From a bacterium (GTDB taxonomy: Bacteria; Bdellovibrionota; Bdellovibrionia; Bdellovibrionales; Bdellovibrionaceae), in the NCBI GenBank assembly GCA_019752925.1, contig JAIELP010000005.1, positions 1 through 64,000 on the forward strand: a DNA stretch of 64,000 bases, written 5' to 3'. How positions within the stretch are numbered: position 1 is the first letter of the stretch; each line of letters begins with the position of its first letter. The position numbers and the translations under genes were made by a program. The notes beneath the pieces are model-generated. The model was not told where the DNA came from. It made no database searches and saw only the letters and a list, made by a program, of their open reading frames with translations. Positions 16,745-24,890 of this stretch are shown in pieces.

Positions 16745-18172
16745 ATGACTACAAATCAAAACTACGGACAAATCAAAGGTCCAATCGTAATGATAGGCTT
16801 TGGATCAATCGGTAAAGGAACTTTACCGCTGATCGAACGACATTTTTCTTATAACAAAGATAAAATGGTGGTTATTGATCCAAGTAGCGCTGATCGTAAG
16901 TTATTAGACGAGCGCGGAATTAAATTTTTACAATTAGGTTTAACAGCTGAAAATTACGAAGAGGTTTTAAAGCCTTTATTAATTTCAGATGAAGGCCCTG
17001 GCTTTTGCGTAAATTTATCAGTTGACGTTTGCTCACTTGATGTCATGAAACTTTGCCGTGATATCGGTGCCTTTTACATTGATACAGTTGTTGAGCCATG
17101 GGCGGGTTTTTACTTTGACGCTTCTAAAAAAGCTTCAGCTCGTTCTAACTACGCTTTACGCGAAACTATTTTAGAAGAAAAAGCAAAAAGCCCAGGCGGG
17201 ATCACAGCTATTTCTTGCTGTGGAGCCAATCCCGGAATGGTTTCATGGTTTGTTAAGCAAGCATTAATCAATTTAGCTATGGACTTAGAAATTCCATTTA
17301 CAGTTCCAACCACAAGAACTGAATGGGCTTTATTAATGCAAAAAGTTGGCGTTAAAGGAATTCACATTGCTGAACGCGATTCGCAAAGATCAACTAATCC
17401 AAAACCAGCCGGTAATTTTGTAAACACTTGGTCGGTTGAAGGTTTCGTAAGCGAAGGTATGCAACCTGCTGAATTAGGCTGGGGCACTTTCGAAAAATGG
17501 AAACCACACAACGCTCAAGAACATGAATCTGGTTGCCAAGCTGCCATTTACTTACAACAACCGGGCGCAAACACTCGCGTACGTACATGGTGTCCTACTT
17601 TAGGTGCTCAGTACGGCAGATTAGTAACACACAATGAAGCCATTTCAATTTCAGATTACTTCACTGTAGGTTCTGGTAAAAATGCAACTTATCGTCCAAC
17701 TTGCCACTACGCTTACCATCCATGTAACGATGCAGTTCTTTCATTGGAAGAAATGTTCGGACAAATCGGCGAGCGCCAAAAAGTTCAAACCATTTTAGAT
17801 GAAAATGAAATCGTAGATGGTTTAGATGAATTAGGAGTTTTACTTTACGGTCATGCGAAAAATGCTTACTGGTACGGTTCGCAACTTTCAATTGAAGAAA
17901 CCCGTAAGTTAGCTCCTTACCAAAATGCAACGGGTTTACAAGTAACGTCTGCAGTAATTGCAGGTATGGCTTGGGCTTTAGAAAATCCACAAGCAGGTAT
18001 TGTTGAAGCTGACGAGATGGACTACAAACGCTGTTTAGAATTCCAATTGCCTTATTTAGGACCGGTTAAAGGTTACTACACAGACTGGAATCCTTTGAAA
18101 AACCGCCCGGGTTTTTTCCAAGAAGATATTGATATGGAAGATCCTTGGCAATTTAAGAACGTAATCGTTTAA
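16745..18172 (+). CDS. hss: Homospermidine synthase
   Basis: A bacterial homospermidine synthase, 475 residues, making sym-homospermidine from putrescine with NAD as prosthetic cofactor. The N-terminal dinucleotide motif is IVMIGFGSIGKGTLPLIERH; other segments typical of the enzyme are CVNLSVDVCSLDVMKLC, YIDTVVEPWAGFYFD and CCGANPGMVSWFVKQAL. The family is related to saccharopine dehydrogenase folds. Its place as last gene of the arginine operon, next to a divergent amino-acid decarboxylase, links arginine supply to polyamine output. Strong AGGAGG ribosome-binding site. A symmetrical terminator follows. Confidence 0.9.
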   Translation: MTTNQNYGQIKGPIVMIGFGSIGKGTLPLIERHFSYNKDKMVVIDPSSADRKLLDERGIKFLQLGLTAENYEEVLKPLLISDEGPGFCVNLSVDVCSLDVMKLCRDIGAFYIDTVVEPWAGFYFDASKKASARSNYALRETILEEKAKSPGGITAISCCGANPGMVSWFVKQALINLAMDLEIPFTVPTTRTEWALLMQKVGVKGIHIAERDSQRSTNPKPAGNFVNTWSVEGFVSEGMQPAELGWGTFEKWKPHNAQEHESGCQAAIYLQQPGANTRVRTWCPTLGAQYGRLVTHNEAISISDYFTVGSGKNATYRPTCHYAYHPCNDAVLSLEEMFGQIGERQKVQTILDENEIVDGLDELGVLLYGHAKNAYWYGSQLSIEETRKLAPYQNATGLQVTSAVIAGMAWALENPQAGIVEADEMDYKRCLEFQLPYLGPVKGYYTDWNPLKNRPGFFQEDIDMEDPWQFKNVIV

Positions 18173-18182
18173 GAATATAAGA

Positions 18183-18209
18183 AAAAAGCCCCGAGTAGGG
18201 GCTTTTTTC
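18183..18209. terminator. Bidirectional intrinsic terminator
   Basis: AGCCCC-GAGTA-GGGGCT (18187-18203), flanked by A6 on the left and T6 on the right. It ends the arg/hss operon on the plus strand and the convergent SIMPL gene on the minus strand. Confidence 0.9.
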
Positions 18210-18223
18210 TTTGATGTCGAAGA

Positions 18224-18967
18224 TTATTTTGCTTCTTCAACTTTGAAAGTAAACTGGCGGGATAATTTTAATGAAACAGTTCCAAGGCTTGCACCGCTTG
18301 TGTCGCCTTCAGAATCTACGCGGTCGTATAATACTTGTCCAGATGATGCGTTAGTAGTGGCTACCTTTTGTAATTCAACTTTAGGGTTAAGCATACCTTC
18401 GCTTAATACTTTTACTTGGCGTAAAGCATTGGCGTGAGCGCGTTTTAAAGCTAAATCGCTCATAGCATCCCAAGTTTCAGCTAATACACCCGGAGTCGGT
18501 TGCGATAATGATAAAGCCAAACGTGGTTGGTTAATAGCACTTAATGGCGGAGTTCTGCCATTGAGTTTAAGTAAAGCATCTTGCAACTCAGCTAATTGAA
18601 GTAAGTTGTTTAATTTAAACTGAATTACTGTGCTTGAGTTCCAGCTGTGGTCTTCATCACAGATGATAACAGTTTCGTTTTGGATGTAAGCTGTTTTAAC
18701 CTTTTGGCTATTGCCTTCAGGAGATACTGAAAGTTGTTCTGGCAAATCGGTTTTGAAAACCTGTAAAGCCGCAATTGCTTTTTGAGTTAATTGATCCACG
18801 TCTTGACGTGCATCAAGTGCAGAAGCGTGACATTCAGATACCACTGAAATTTTTACGCGTACAAATTCTGCGGGTTTTGAAGAAGTGCCTTCTCCGATAA
18901 TTTCAAATTTTCCGGCCCATGCCGTTGTGCTGATCAGTGCGGTTAATAATAGTAAAGCTGTTTTCAT
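18224..18967 (-). CDS. Exported SIMPL-domain (DUF541) protein
   Basis: A signal peptide (MKTALLLLTALISTTAWA) is followed by a SIMPL/DUF541-type domain: FEIIGEGTSSKPAEFVRVKI at the start of the mature chain, a central helix pair, and LKRAHANALRQVKVLSEGML near residue 175, the usual SIMPL segment. Bacterial members are periplasmic or outer-membrane oligomers linked to oxidative stress, but their function is poorly defined. Here two cysteines (near 49 and 103) could pair. It has an AGAGGA ribosome-binding site and stands alone. Confidence 0.75.
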   Translation of the reverse strand: MKTALLLLTALISTTAWAGKFEIIGEGTSSKPAEFVRVKISVVSECHASALDARQDVDQLTQKAIAALQVFKTDLPEQLSVSPEGNSQKVKTAYIQNETVIICDEDHSWNSSTVIQFKLNNLLQLAELQDALLKLNGRTPPLSAINQPRLALSLSQPTPGVLAETWDAMSDLALKRAHANALRQVKVLSEGMLNPKVELQKVATTNASSGQVLYDRVDSEGDTSGASLGTVSLKLSRQFTFKVEEAK

Positions 18968-19215
18968 AATTAGTCCTCTTTCGGGTTATAAGTTGTGAAG
19001 AGGGTTGTAGCTGTATTTTATATATTAATATAATTAAATATATATCTAAATATGATTAATATTTTTAATGATTAAACAATGAGTTGATAAACTACGATAA
19101 AATGAAGTACAGAAAGAGGAGAATTCAAGTTGTTGTCAATAAGCATAGTGGGTTTATCAGTATAATGAAAAAGTAAATAGCTATGAGCATAGGGTAGAGC
19201 AGGTTAGGTTGATGT

Positions 19216-19569
19216 ATGAAAACTCATCCGTGCTTAAGCTGCGGAGTCTGTTGTGCCTTTTACCGTGTTTCATTTCACTGGTCAGAAACCTTGGCTGAAA
19301 GTCATGGAGTGCCTCTTGAACTTACAAAAAGCATAACTATCCATAAAAGTGCAATGAATGGTACAAATCAGATTAAACCCAGCTGTGTTGCGCTCTTAGG
19401 TTCAGTGGGAAAATCAACAAGCTGCGGAATTTACAATAATCGTCCTAGTGCGTGTCGTAATTTTAAAGCAAGTTTTGAAGATGGTTTGGTTAACAAAGAC
19501 TGCGAAACCGCCCGCCTGAGCAAGGGTTTAGATTGTTTGACGCTTGCCGATTGGCCAATACCGATATAA
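19216..19569 (+). CDS. YkgJ-type cysteine-cluster protein
   Basis: Small protein (117 residues) with the YkgJ/CxxCxxCC cluster: CLSCGVCCAFYRVSF at the N-terminus and CGIYNNRPSACRNF near residue 76, together giving the set of cysteines expected to bind zinc or an iron-sulfur cluster. The function of this family is not settled. It precedes a DEAD-box helicase by 27 bp in the same direction and may share its transcript. Confidence 0.85.
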   Translation: MKTHPCLSCGVCCAFYRVSFHWSETLAESHGVPLELTKSITIHKSAMNGTNQIKPSCVALLGSVGKSTSCGIYNNRPSACRNFKASFEDGLVNKDCETARLSKGLDCLTLADWPIPI

Positions 19570-19596
19570 TCTGGGCCTATAACAGGGTTGTGTTGA

Positions 19597-20835
19597 ATGA
19601 ATTCGTTTAGTGATTTTGGCCTATTGTCGTCTATCTTGGATACCTTAAAAGAAAAAAAGATTTTTAAACCTACTGAAATTCAAAAAAATGCTATTCCACT
19701 TTTAATGTCGAACCAATCAGTTGTTGGTGTATCTGAAACCGGTAGCGGTAAAACTCTAACCTATGCTTTGCCTATCCTTCATCTTCTTAAAACTTTGGAA
19801 AACAACAAAGAAGCTGTTTTTTACGATAGCACTCCGAGATCCATCATTTTGGTGCCCAACCGTGATTTAGGTGAGCAGGTAGCAAAAGTATTTAAGGAGT
19901 TCACTCACAAAACTCGTTTGCGTGTGCGTGCAGCTTTGGGCGGTATGGATATGGCACAAGCACGTCGTAATGTAGCTGGCCAGTTTGAAGTTTTGTTGGC
20001 AACTCCGGGCCGATTGGTGCAGCTGATTTTGAATGATCATATTAAGATGGATGATGTGCGCACAATTATTTTTGATGAAGCCGATCAAATGCTGGACGAT
20101 GGATTTTTAACAGACTGTCGAAATATTTTTGAAGCCTGTCCGGAAGATGTTCAGCTGGCTTTATTTTCCGCTACTGTTTCAGCGCATGTGGAAGCGCTTA
20201 TGAATACTTTTTTTTCTAAAGCTGAAATTATAAAAAGTTCTAACAGTGGAAAAACTGTTAAAACTTTGGTAACGCAAAACCGTTTAGTTATCGATGGTAA
20301 ACGCTGGCCCGTGTTTGAAAGCATTCTTAAACAACGAGTAGCGGGCGGCACAATAGTATTTACCAATACACGTGAACAATGTGATAAATTAGCAGCCGAG
20401 CTTGTTGCAAAAGGTTATGCCTGTGCCGTTTACCGTGGTGAAATGGATAAAACCGAAAGACGTGGTAATTTAAGAAAATTCCGCAAGGGTGAAATTGACT
20501 TATTGGTTTCAACAGACTTAGCAGCGCGTGGATTAGACGTAGATCATGTAGGACGCGTTATTAATTTTCATCTGCCGCAACAGATGGAAAATTACTTACA
20601 CAGAGTTGGTCGTACAGCACGTGCGGGACGCTCAGGCTTAGTTATTAACTTGGTAACCGAGCGCGATGAGCGTTTAATTTCAAAAGTTGAAGGTAAAAAA
20701 ATTGAAGTTCCGCGACCAGTAAGAGCTAAGAAAAATCCTGAAACAGATAAAAAAGCAACTTTTGGTAAAGCTCAGGAAAAAACTTTTGCCAGAGCTAAGT
20801 CAGCATCTAAGAAAGCCTTTAAGCGCAAAAAATAA
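19597..20835 (+). CDS. DEAD-box ATP-dependent RNA helicase
   Basis: All helicase motifs are present: Q motif FKPTEIQKNAIPLL, motif I SETGSGKT, Ia VPNRDLGEQV, motif II FDEADQML, motif III SAT, motif IV VFTNTREQ, motif V STDLAARGLDVDHVGRVINF and motif VI HRVGRTARAG. The 412-residue length and short basic C-terminal tail (KKAFKRKK) fit the RhlE/SrmB class used in ribosome assembly or RNA decay. No helicase-associated extra domain is seen. The exact orthologue cannot be assigned. Confidence 0.93.
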   Translation: MNSFSDFGLLSSILDTLKEKKIFKPTEIQKNAIPLLMSNQSVVGVSETGSGKTLTYALPILHLLKTLENNKEAVFYDSTPRSIILVPNRDLGEQVAKVFKEFTHKTRLRVRAALGGMDMAQARRNVAGQFEVLLATPGRLVQLILNDHIKMDDVRTIIFDEADQMLDDGFLTDCRNIFEACPEDVQLALFSATVSAHVEALMNTFFSKAEIIKSSNSGKTVKTLVTQNRLVIDGKRWPVFESILKQRVAGGTIVFTNTREQCDKLAAELVAKGYACAVYRGEMDKTERRGNLRKFRKGEIDLLVSTDLAARGLDVDHVGRVINFHLPQQMENYLHRVGRTARAGRSGLVINLVTERDERLISKVEGKKIEVPRPVRAKKNPETDKKATFGKAQEKTFARAKSASKKAFKRKK

Positions 20836-20916
20836 ATGTTCTAAATTGAGATAATTACTATTTAGCTGTTTTTTGTGAATTTAATCTTATATTCTGTAAG
20901 TTCTCAGGGGGAGTGC

Positions 20917-21672
20917 ATGGGATTTTTACGTCTTATTGGATTCTTTTTGTTTTTAATTTTCAGCTTACAATCTAACTCAGATATATTGCGTAAAGGGACT
21001 TCAGGACCTTTTATACTTCCAGGAGGCAGTACGACATCGGCACAGCCTAAACGAACGCCACCAGTGCAGTATACTAAACCTAGAGAGCCAAGCTCCGAAG
21101 TCAATCAGGTGCAAGTTACGACTTCACAAAAAATAAGTGAAGATGAGAAGCTAGAGCCAAGAGCCGTTTACATGGGCGGTAACGGACAAGTAAGAAGCAG
21201 TGGCGGAGGCTCAATGATAAGTTTTTTAAATCTAACAATAGAGCATAGCTACAGCGATAAGATGCCTGATGACGGAACCTATCATGTAGGATGGGCGAGC
21301 TATTGGGGTGGTAGTGGTGGTACAGCTAGGAAAAGATTGGACTATTCTTTGGAGGTGGAAAGTATAGATCCGCCAGAAGGAAAAATTCGTCGAGTCGTAT
21401 TTTATAATACTAAAGGCTACAATCCGGTCATTGAGTTTGTTGCCATATTTGACAGAGAAGATTTGTATAACTCAAAGCTCTACTATTGTTCTAAAGTAAT
21501 CACCAGTATGCTTGAGCATTGCGATAAAAAAGAGATAACGGTTAAAAGTAAAGATTTATTTGGCAATGTTAGCAAACTACTTATGGGGCCACCTGAGAAT
21601 CCATCCCTAAAAATAGATATGCTGATTTGGAGATTATTCAACAACGGAAGAAGTTTACTCGGTCTACGTTAA
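20917..21672 (+). CDS. Exported protein of unknown function
   Basis: I choose ATG 20917, preceded by CAGGGGGAG, over the upstream GTG 20875, because it places a clean signal peptide (MGFLRLIGFFLFLIFSLQS) at the N-terminus. The mature protein starts with a Ser/Thr/Pro-rich stretch of about 70 residues and then a compact domain with GGNGQVRSSGGGSMISF, HVGWASYWGGSGGTARKRL and two cysteines near the C-terminus (YYCSKVITSMLEHC). The family is not recognised. It could be a surface or periplasmic protein. Confidence 0.65.
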   Translation: MGFLRLIGFFLFLIFSLQSNSDILRKGTSGPFILPGGSTTSAQPKRTPPVQYTKPREPSSEVNQVQVTTSQKISEDEKLEPRAVYMGGNGQVRSSGGGSMISFLNLTIEHSYSDKMPDDGTYHVGWASYWGGSGGTARKRLDYSLEVESIDPPEGKIRRVVFYNTKGYNPVIEFVAIFDREDLYNSKLYYCSKVITSMLEHCDKKEITVKSKDLFGNVSKLLMGPPENPSLKIDMLIWRLFNNGRSLLGLR

Positions 21673-21676
21673 TATT

Positions 21677-21877
21677 TTATTTTTTCAAAGGTGTTAAGGT
21701 GGTGCCGCAATCACAACAAAAACAATCGCGCAGTTTACGCTTTTCATTGTGAGTTATGTCGGTACAGTGTTTAATATCTGTTTTAACATTGAATCTTTCA
21801 CCACAATTTGGACAGTACTGTATGTGTACTAAAATGCGGCCATGGTTGAAATTTTTGCAGTGAGTGGTCTTAATCAT
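21677..21877 (-). CDS. Small zinc-ribbon-like protein
   Basis: A 66-residue protein with a cysteine pattern suggesting a double zinc ribbon: CPNCGERF near residue 22, then CFCCDCGTTL near residue 53, plus isolated CKNF and HC elements. It ends 5 bp from the convergent exported-protein gene. The cysteine spacing makes a chance ORF unlikely, but function is unknown. It probably follows the RRM gene on one minus-strand transcript, 30 bp downstream of it. Confidence 0.6.
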   Translation of the reverse strand: MIKTTHCKNFNHGRILVHIQYCPNCGERFNVKTDIKHCTDITHNEKRKLRDCFCCDCGTTLTPLKK

Positions 21878-21907
21878 AGATTCTCTCGATTCATGTAATT
21901 TATTAAA

Positions 21908-22180
21908 TTACTGATTTTTAATGAGATTCAGATCAGAAGTTTTAATACGGCGAACATTAATGGCGCGACCGGAAAGATCGTAGCCATTTAGTTTTTTAAT
22001 AGATTCGGCAGCTTCTTTTTCAGAAGACATCTCGATAATTGCAAAGCAACGTTTACTTCTTTGGTTTTGGTGTAGAACAATATTAATTTTTTCAACACTA
22101 CCATAAACCGTAAAAACACTCGCAAGTGATTCTGCGCTGTAATCGCTGGATAAATTTCCAATGTAGATTTTTTTGTTCAT
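21908..22180 (-). CDS. RRM-type RNA-binding protein (divergent paralogue)
   Basis: A 90-residue single-RRM protein: RNP2 KIYIGNLSSDY, RNP1 CFAIIEMSSE (degenerate relative to KGFAFVEM), and AAESIKKLNGYDLSGRAINV. I start it at ATG 22180 (CAGGAGTCGTT before it), not at the longer frame to 22234. It is the diverged partner of the RRM gene at 22476 on the opposite strand, and such short RRM proteins act as RNA chaperones in cyanobacteria and some proteobacteria. RNP1 lacks one of the usual aromatics. Confidence 0.85.
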   Translation of the reverse strand: MNKKIYIGNLSSDYSAESLASVFTVYGSVEKINIVLHQNQRSKRCFAIIEMSSEKEAAESIKKLNGYDLSGRAINVRRIKTSDLNLIKNQ

Positions 22181-22280
22181 AACGACTCCTGAGCATAAAC
22201 TCAAGGAAGAACAAGCAGAGAGCTTTTCAAACACGAGAGGTGTATGGGTATTGTAGCGGATTTTGAGGTATTCACCTACA

Positions 22281-22286
22281 TATAAT
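22281..22286 (+). promoter_or_regulatory. Consensus -10 box, possible long-leader promoter of RRM gene
   Basis: A perfect TATAAT lies about 190 bp before the RRM ATG at 22476. No good -35 is seen at the usual distance. If used, the transcript would carry a leader of roughly 180 nt, as cold-inducible RNA-binding protein genes often do. Confidence 0.3.
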
Positions 22287-22475
22287 CGTTATTGCTCTTT
22301 AGAAAAGTAAAAAGAACAGCTTGTTGTGTTCAAATCGTTGGAGATGCATTTGAAAAGATAAGTGTATCTATACTGAAAGAAGTATGTTCTTATTAAGTTT
22401 CAACGACTGCTCTCTTAATTCATTAGATTCACTTTTGTATTCTGCGACGGCACCCAGCTTTCACAGGAGGCTCAA

Positions 22476-22757
22476 ATGGGAAAAAAATTATACGTAGGTA
22501 ACCTTTCATACACAGTTGATTCAAATCAACTTACAAATCTTTTTGCAGAGTTCGGTACTGTAGACACAGTAAATGTAATCACTGACAGAGAAACAGGACG
22601 TAGCAAAGGTTTTGCCTTTGTTGAAATGTCATCTGACAGCGAAGCAACTGCTTCTATTGCGAAACTTAATGGTACTGATCTTTCAGGTCGTGCAATGAAT
22701 GTTTCAGAAGCTAAGCCTATGGAAAAACGTGATGGCGGCGGCAGATCACGTTACTAG
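22476..22757 (+). CDS. RRM-type RNA-binding protein
   Basis: A 93-residue single-RRM protein with canonical RNP2 (KLYVGNLSY, residues 4-12) and RNP1 (KGFAFVEM) motifs and a short C-terminal tail RDGGGRSRY. It closely follows the bacterial/cyanobacterial Rbp layout. It likely binds A/U-rich RNA in the cytoplasm and may act as an RNA chaperone. Strong AGGAGG ribosome-binding site and a following intrinsic terminator suggest a highly expressed single-gene unit. It faces away from the related RRM gene at 21908. Confidence 0.93.
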   Translation: MGKKLYVGNLSYTVDSNQLTNLFAEFGTVDTVNVITDRETGRSKGFAFVEMSSDSEATASIAKLNGTDLSGRAMNVSEAKPMEKRDGGGRSRY

Positions 22758-22789
22758 ATTACTAATAGACTAGTTTTAGATTTTAGTTG

Positions 22790-22817
22790 AAAACCGGCCG
22801 CAAGGTCGGTTTTTTTG
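22790..22817 (+). terminator. Intrinsic terminator of the RRM gene
   Basis: AAACCGGCC-GCAA-GGTCGGTTT with one G-T pair, a stable GCAA tetraloop and a T-tract. It separates the RRM gene from the FKBP gene. Confidence 0.85.
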
Positions 22818-22845
22818 TTACTTAATAACTAAATAAGGAGGCTTT

Positions 22846-23313
22846 ATGGGTATTCAGGTGATTTCTTTCAACTGCGTTCTTAAAAATAGCACCGGACAGT
22901 TTATCAGTTCTACATATAATCGCGAGGTTCTAGCGCTTGAAAATAAAGGTGCCGTATTAAATGGTTTGGCTCGAGAGCTACAGGATGTTGTGGCAGGACA
23001 AAAAAAGCAGATTAAGTTGAAGGCCGAATCGGCATATGGTTTTTACGATCCTTCGAAAGTCATTTTGTTTCCAAGAAACAAGCTGCCAAATGCTCTTAAA
23101 GAAGGGCAGATCATACAAATTGCCGGAAAGAGTGGAATGATAAGAACATATAAAGTAATTCAGTTACATCAGAACATGGTTAGCCTTGATGGCAATCATC
23201 CACTAGCTGGGCAGGATCTTGTTTTTGAAATTGAGGTACTTAGCGCTCGTGAAGCTTTGCCGGAAGAAGTACAAGAGGCAGATAACGTAGTATCTCAGCA
23301 GTTATTACACTAA
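22846..23313 (+). CDS. FKBP/SlyD-like peptidyl-prolyl cis-trans isomerase
   Basis: A SlyD-like FKBP (155 residues): the FKBP part includes QFISSTYNRE, AYGFYDPSKVILFPRNKLP, then an inserted-flap chaperone region, and the family-defining NHPLAGQDLVFEIEVL near residue 125. It lacks the histidine-rich metal-binding tail of E. coli SlyD. It probably helps proline-limited folding in the cytoplasm, since no signal peptide is present. AGGAGG ribosome-binding site; monocistronic. Confidence 0.9.
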   Translation: MGIQVISFNCVLKNSTGQFISSTYNREVLALENKGAVLNGLARELQDVVAGQKKQIKLKAESAYGFYDPSKVILFPRNKLPNALKEGQIIQIAGKSGMIRTYKVIQLHQNMVSLDGNHPLAGQDLVFEIEVLSAREALPEEVQEADNVVSQQLLH

Positions 23314-23566
23314 GAAGTTTAGCTTACATCGCCTTAGTTAAAAGAAAATATGGAATAAAAACATAAATTGTGAGATCGCGTATTAAATAATACATCAATA
23401 CATGATAAATTTCATTTACATACATTGTTAAAAAGCAGTAAAGACAGTTGTTAAAGCGTGTTAAGTTATCTGTTCGCTAATGAGAAGCTTTGCGTGTGAA
23501 AAAATTTATTTTTAGAGTTTTTTATCCTGATCCGATATTATGGATATATAAGTTATTGGAGGATTT

Positions 23567-24100
23567 GTGCTTAAGATGTTTTTAATAACAGTAATGATGA
23601 GCTCTGTAGCATTTGCAGTAGGTGGCTTTAAGAATCTTAAGTTCGGTATGAGTGTCGTCGAGGTGAGAGCTCATAAGTACTGTACTCTTGAATATAAACA
23701 GAACGGCGAAAAAATCGTTGATATATATGTTTGTCATGATTTTAAATTCGGTTCCAAACAAACATCAGCAGCTTTTTACTTTATTAATAATAAGTTAGAA
23801 AGAGTATCAATAGACGTAGGTGACCGTTATAACGATATGGAGCTTGCAGCATCGTTTTTACGTGATGAATTCGGTTCACCTTCCAGCATGTTTGATATAA
23901 GAGCTATACAAGCCTTTAATGCAGGTATTCGAGACCAGCTAGTTATAGGCTTTAATGATGATACCGTTTTGCTAAAGCTTTTTAAAACAGATGGTAAGGG
24001 TGAAGTGACTTTAACTTATTCAACTGAAGATTATTATGCAAAGTTGTTAGGTGAACGAAGACGTAGCAATGTGGCCGCTGACTTCTTTAAAGGCCGTTAA
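23567..24100 (+). CDS. Exported protein of unknown function
   Basis: A short signal peptide (KMFLITVMMSSVAFA) precedes a 160-residue domain beginning GGFKNLKFGMSVVEVRAH, a motif seen in many small periplasmic proteins with a helix after the FGMS turn. Two cysteines (CTLEYKQ and VCHDF) may form a disulfide. The C-terminal part is a beta-sheet-like segment followed by a basic helix (LLGERRRSN). Start GTG 23567 lies just after TTGGAGGA; ATG 23576 is an alternative. No family recognised. Confidence 0.65.
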   Translation: MLKMFLITVMMSSVAFAVGGFKNLKFGMSVVEVRAHKYCTLEYKQNGEKIVDIYVCHDFKFGSKQTSAAFYFINNKLERVSIDVGDRYNDMELAASFLRDEFGSPSSMFDIRAIQAFNAGIRDQLVIGFNDDTVLLKLFKTDGKGEVTLTYSTEDYYAKLLGERRRSNVAADFFKGR

Positions 24101-24203
24101 GAAAAACAGCAAATTTATATTGGTTCAGGTTTACAGAAGTTTAAACAATAGATGCAATAAAAAATAAAGCGTGTTAATTTTTTTGTTCATTAACGAGGTT
24201 GTT

Positions 24204-24824
24204 ATGAAGCTTTTTGTAATATGCAGTTTGTTTGGATTTTTTGCAAATGCTGAAATTGTGATTCCATTTGAAAAATCTAAATGGATTGAAATTAATATGG
24301 ATAAGACGCCGCCGAATAAAGTGGAGTATAAAGCCAATTCTATTAATGTTGTGGTCAACTCGTCGGCTTCGTTACTTGTTTATAAGTTTGGTGAACCTAC
24401 AGACCTATCTTCTTTTGAAGTTAATATGAATATAAATGGGAAGCTGAATGCTACTAAAGATGCTTTCGAAGAAGATTCGTATATGCGCTTTGGTTTTGTG
24501 GTTTTAGGCGATCATCAAATGGGAACTATGGGAAAAATGTTTGCTCCTAAATGGGTTTTGCAGCTTTTTGAATTAGCTCCTGAAGGAAAAGGCTTAGAAA
24601 AAATTTATTTTTACAATATGGCTGAGAATAAATCTTTAATCGGGCAGGAGAGGGTCAGCCCTCTTAGTAAACATATGCTTGAAAAAGTTATTTCAGGACG
24701 TGAGCCCATTTTAAAGTACAGTTTACCTAAGCCTGTAAAGACTGTTGCAATATGGCTTAATATCGATGGTGACGATACAAAATCGAAATTCAACACTGAA
24801 ATTACTGGCATTAAGGTTAAGTAG
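24204..24824 (+). CDS. Exported protein of unknown function
   Basis: Start ATG 24204 (AACGAGG upstream) gives a signal peptide MKLFVICSLFGFFANA and a mature protein of about 190 residues rich in beta strands: SINVVVNSSASLLVYKF, SSFEVNMNINGKL, YMRFGFVVLG and VAIWLNIDGDDT. The pattern vaguely recalls DUF3047-type beta-sandwich proteins, but I cannot support that. It ends 66 bp from the convergent htrA gene, with no clear terminator between. Confidence 0.6.
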   Translation: MKLFVICSLFGFFANAEIVIPFEKSKWIEINMDKTPPNKVEYKANSINVVVNSSASLLVYKFGEPTDLSSFEVNMNINGKLNATKDAFEEDSYMRFGFVVLGDHQMGTMGKMFAPKWVLQLFELAPEGKGLEKIYFYNMAENKSLIGQERVSPLSKHMLEKVISGREPILKYSLPKPVKTVAIWLNIDGDDTKSKFNTEITGIKVK

Positions 24825-24890
24825 ATTGTTGCTACTTTAGATTTCGCGATAAAAAACGAACCCCAAAAACATTCTTAAGTATTTGCAATT

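Noticed and set aside
19018-19075. Very AT-rich tract as a possible origin or attachment site
   Set aside because: No DnaA-box cluster, integrase or repeat pair is nearby; it is probably a normal promoter region.
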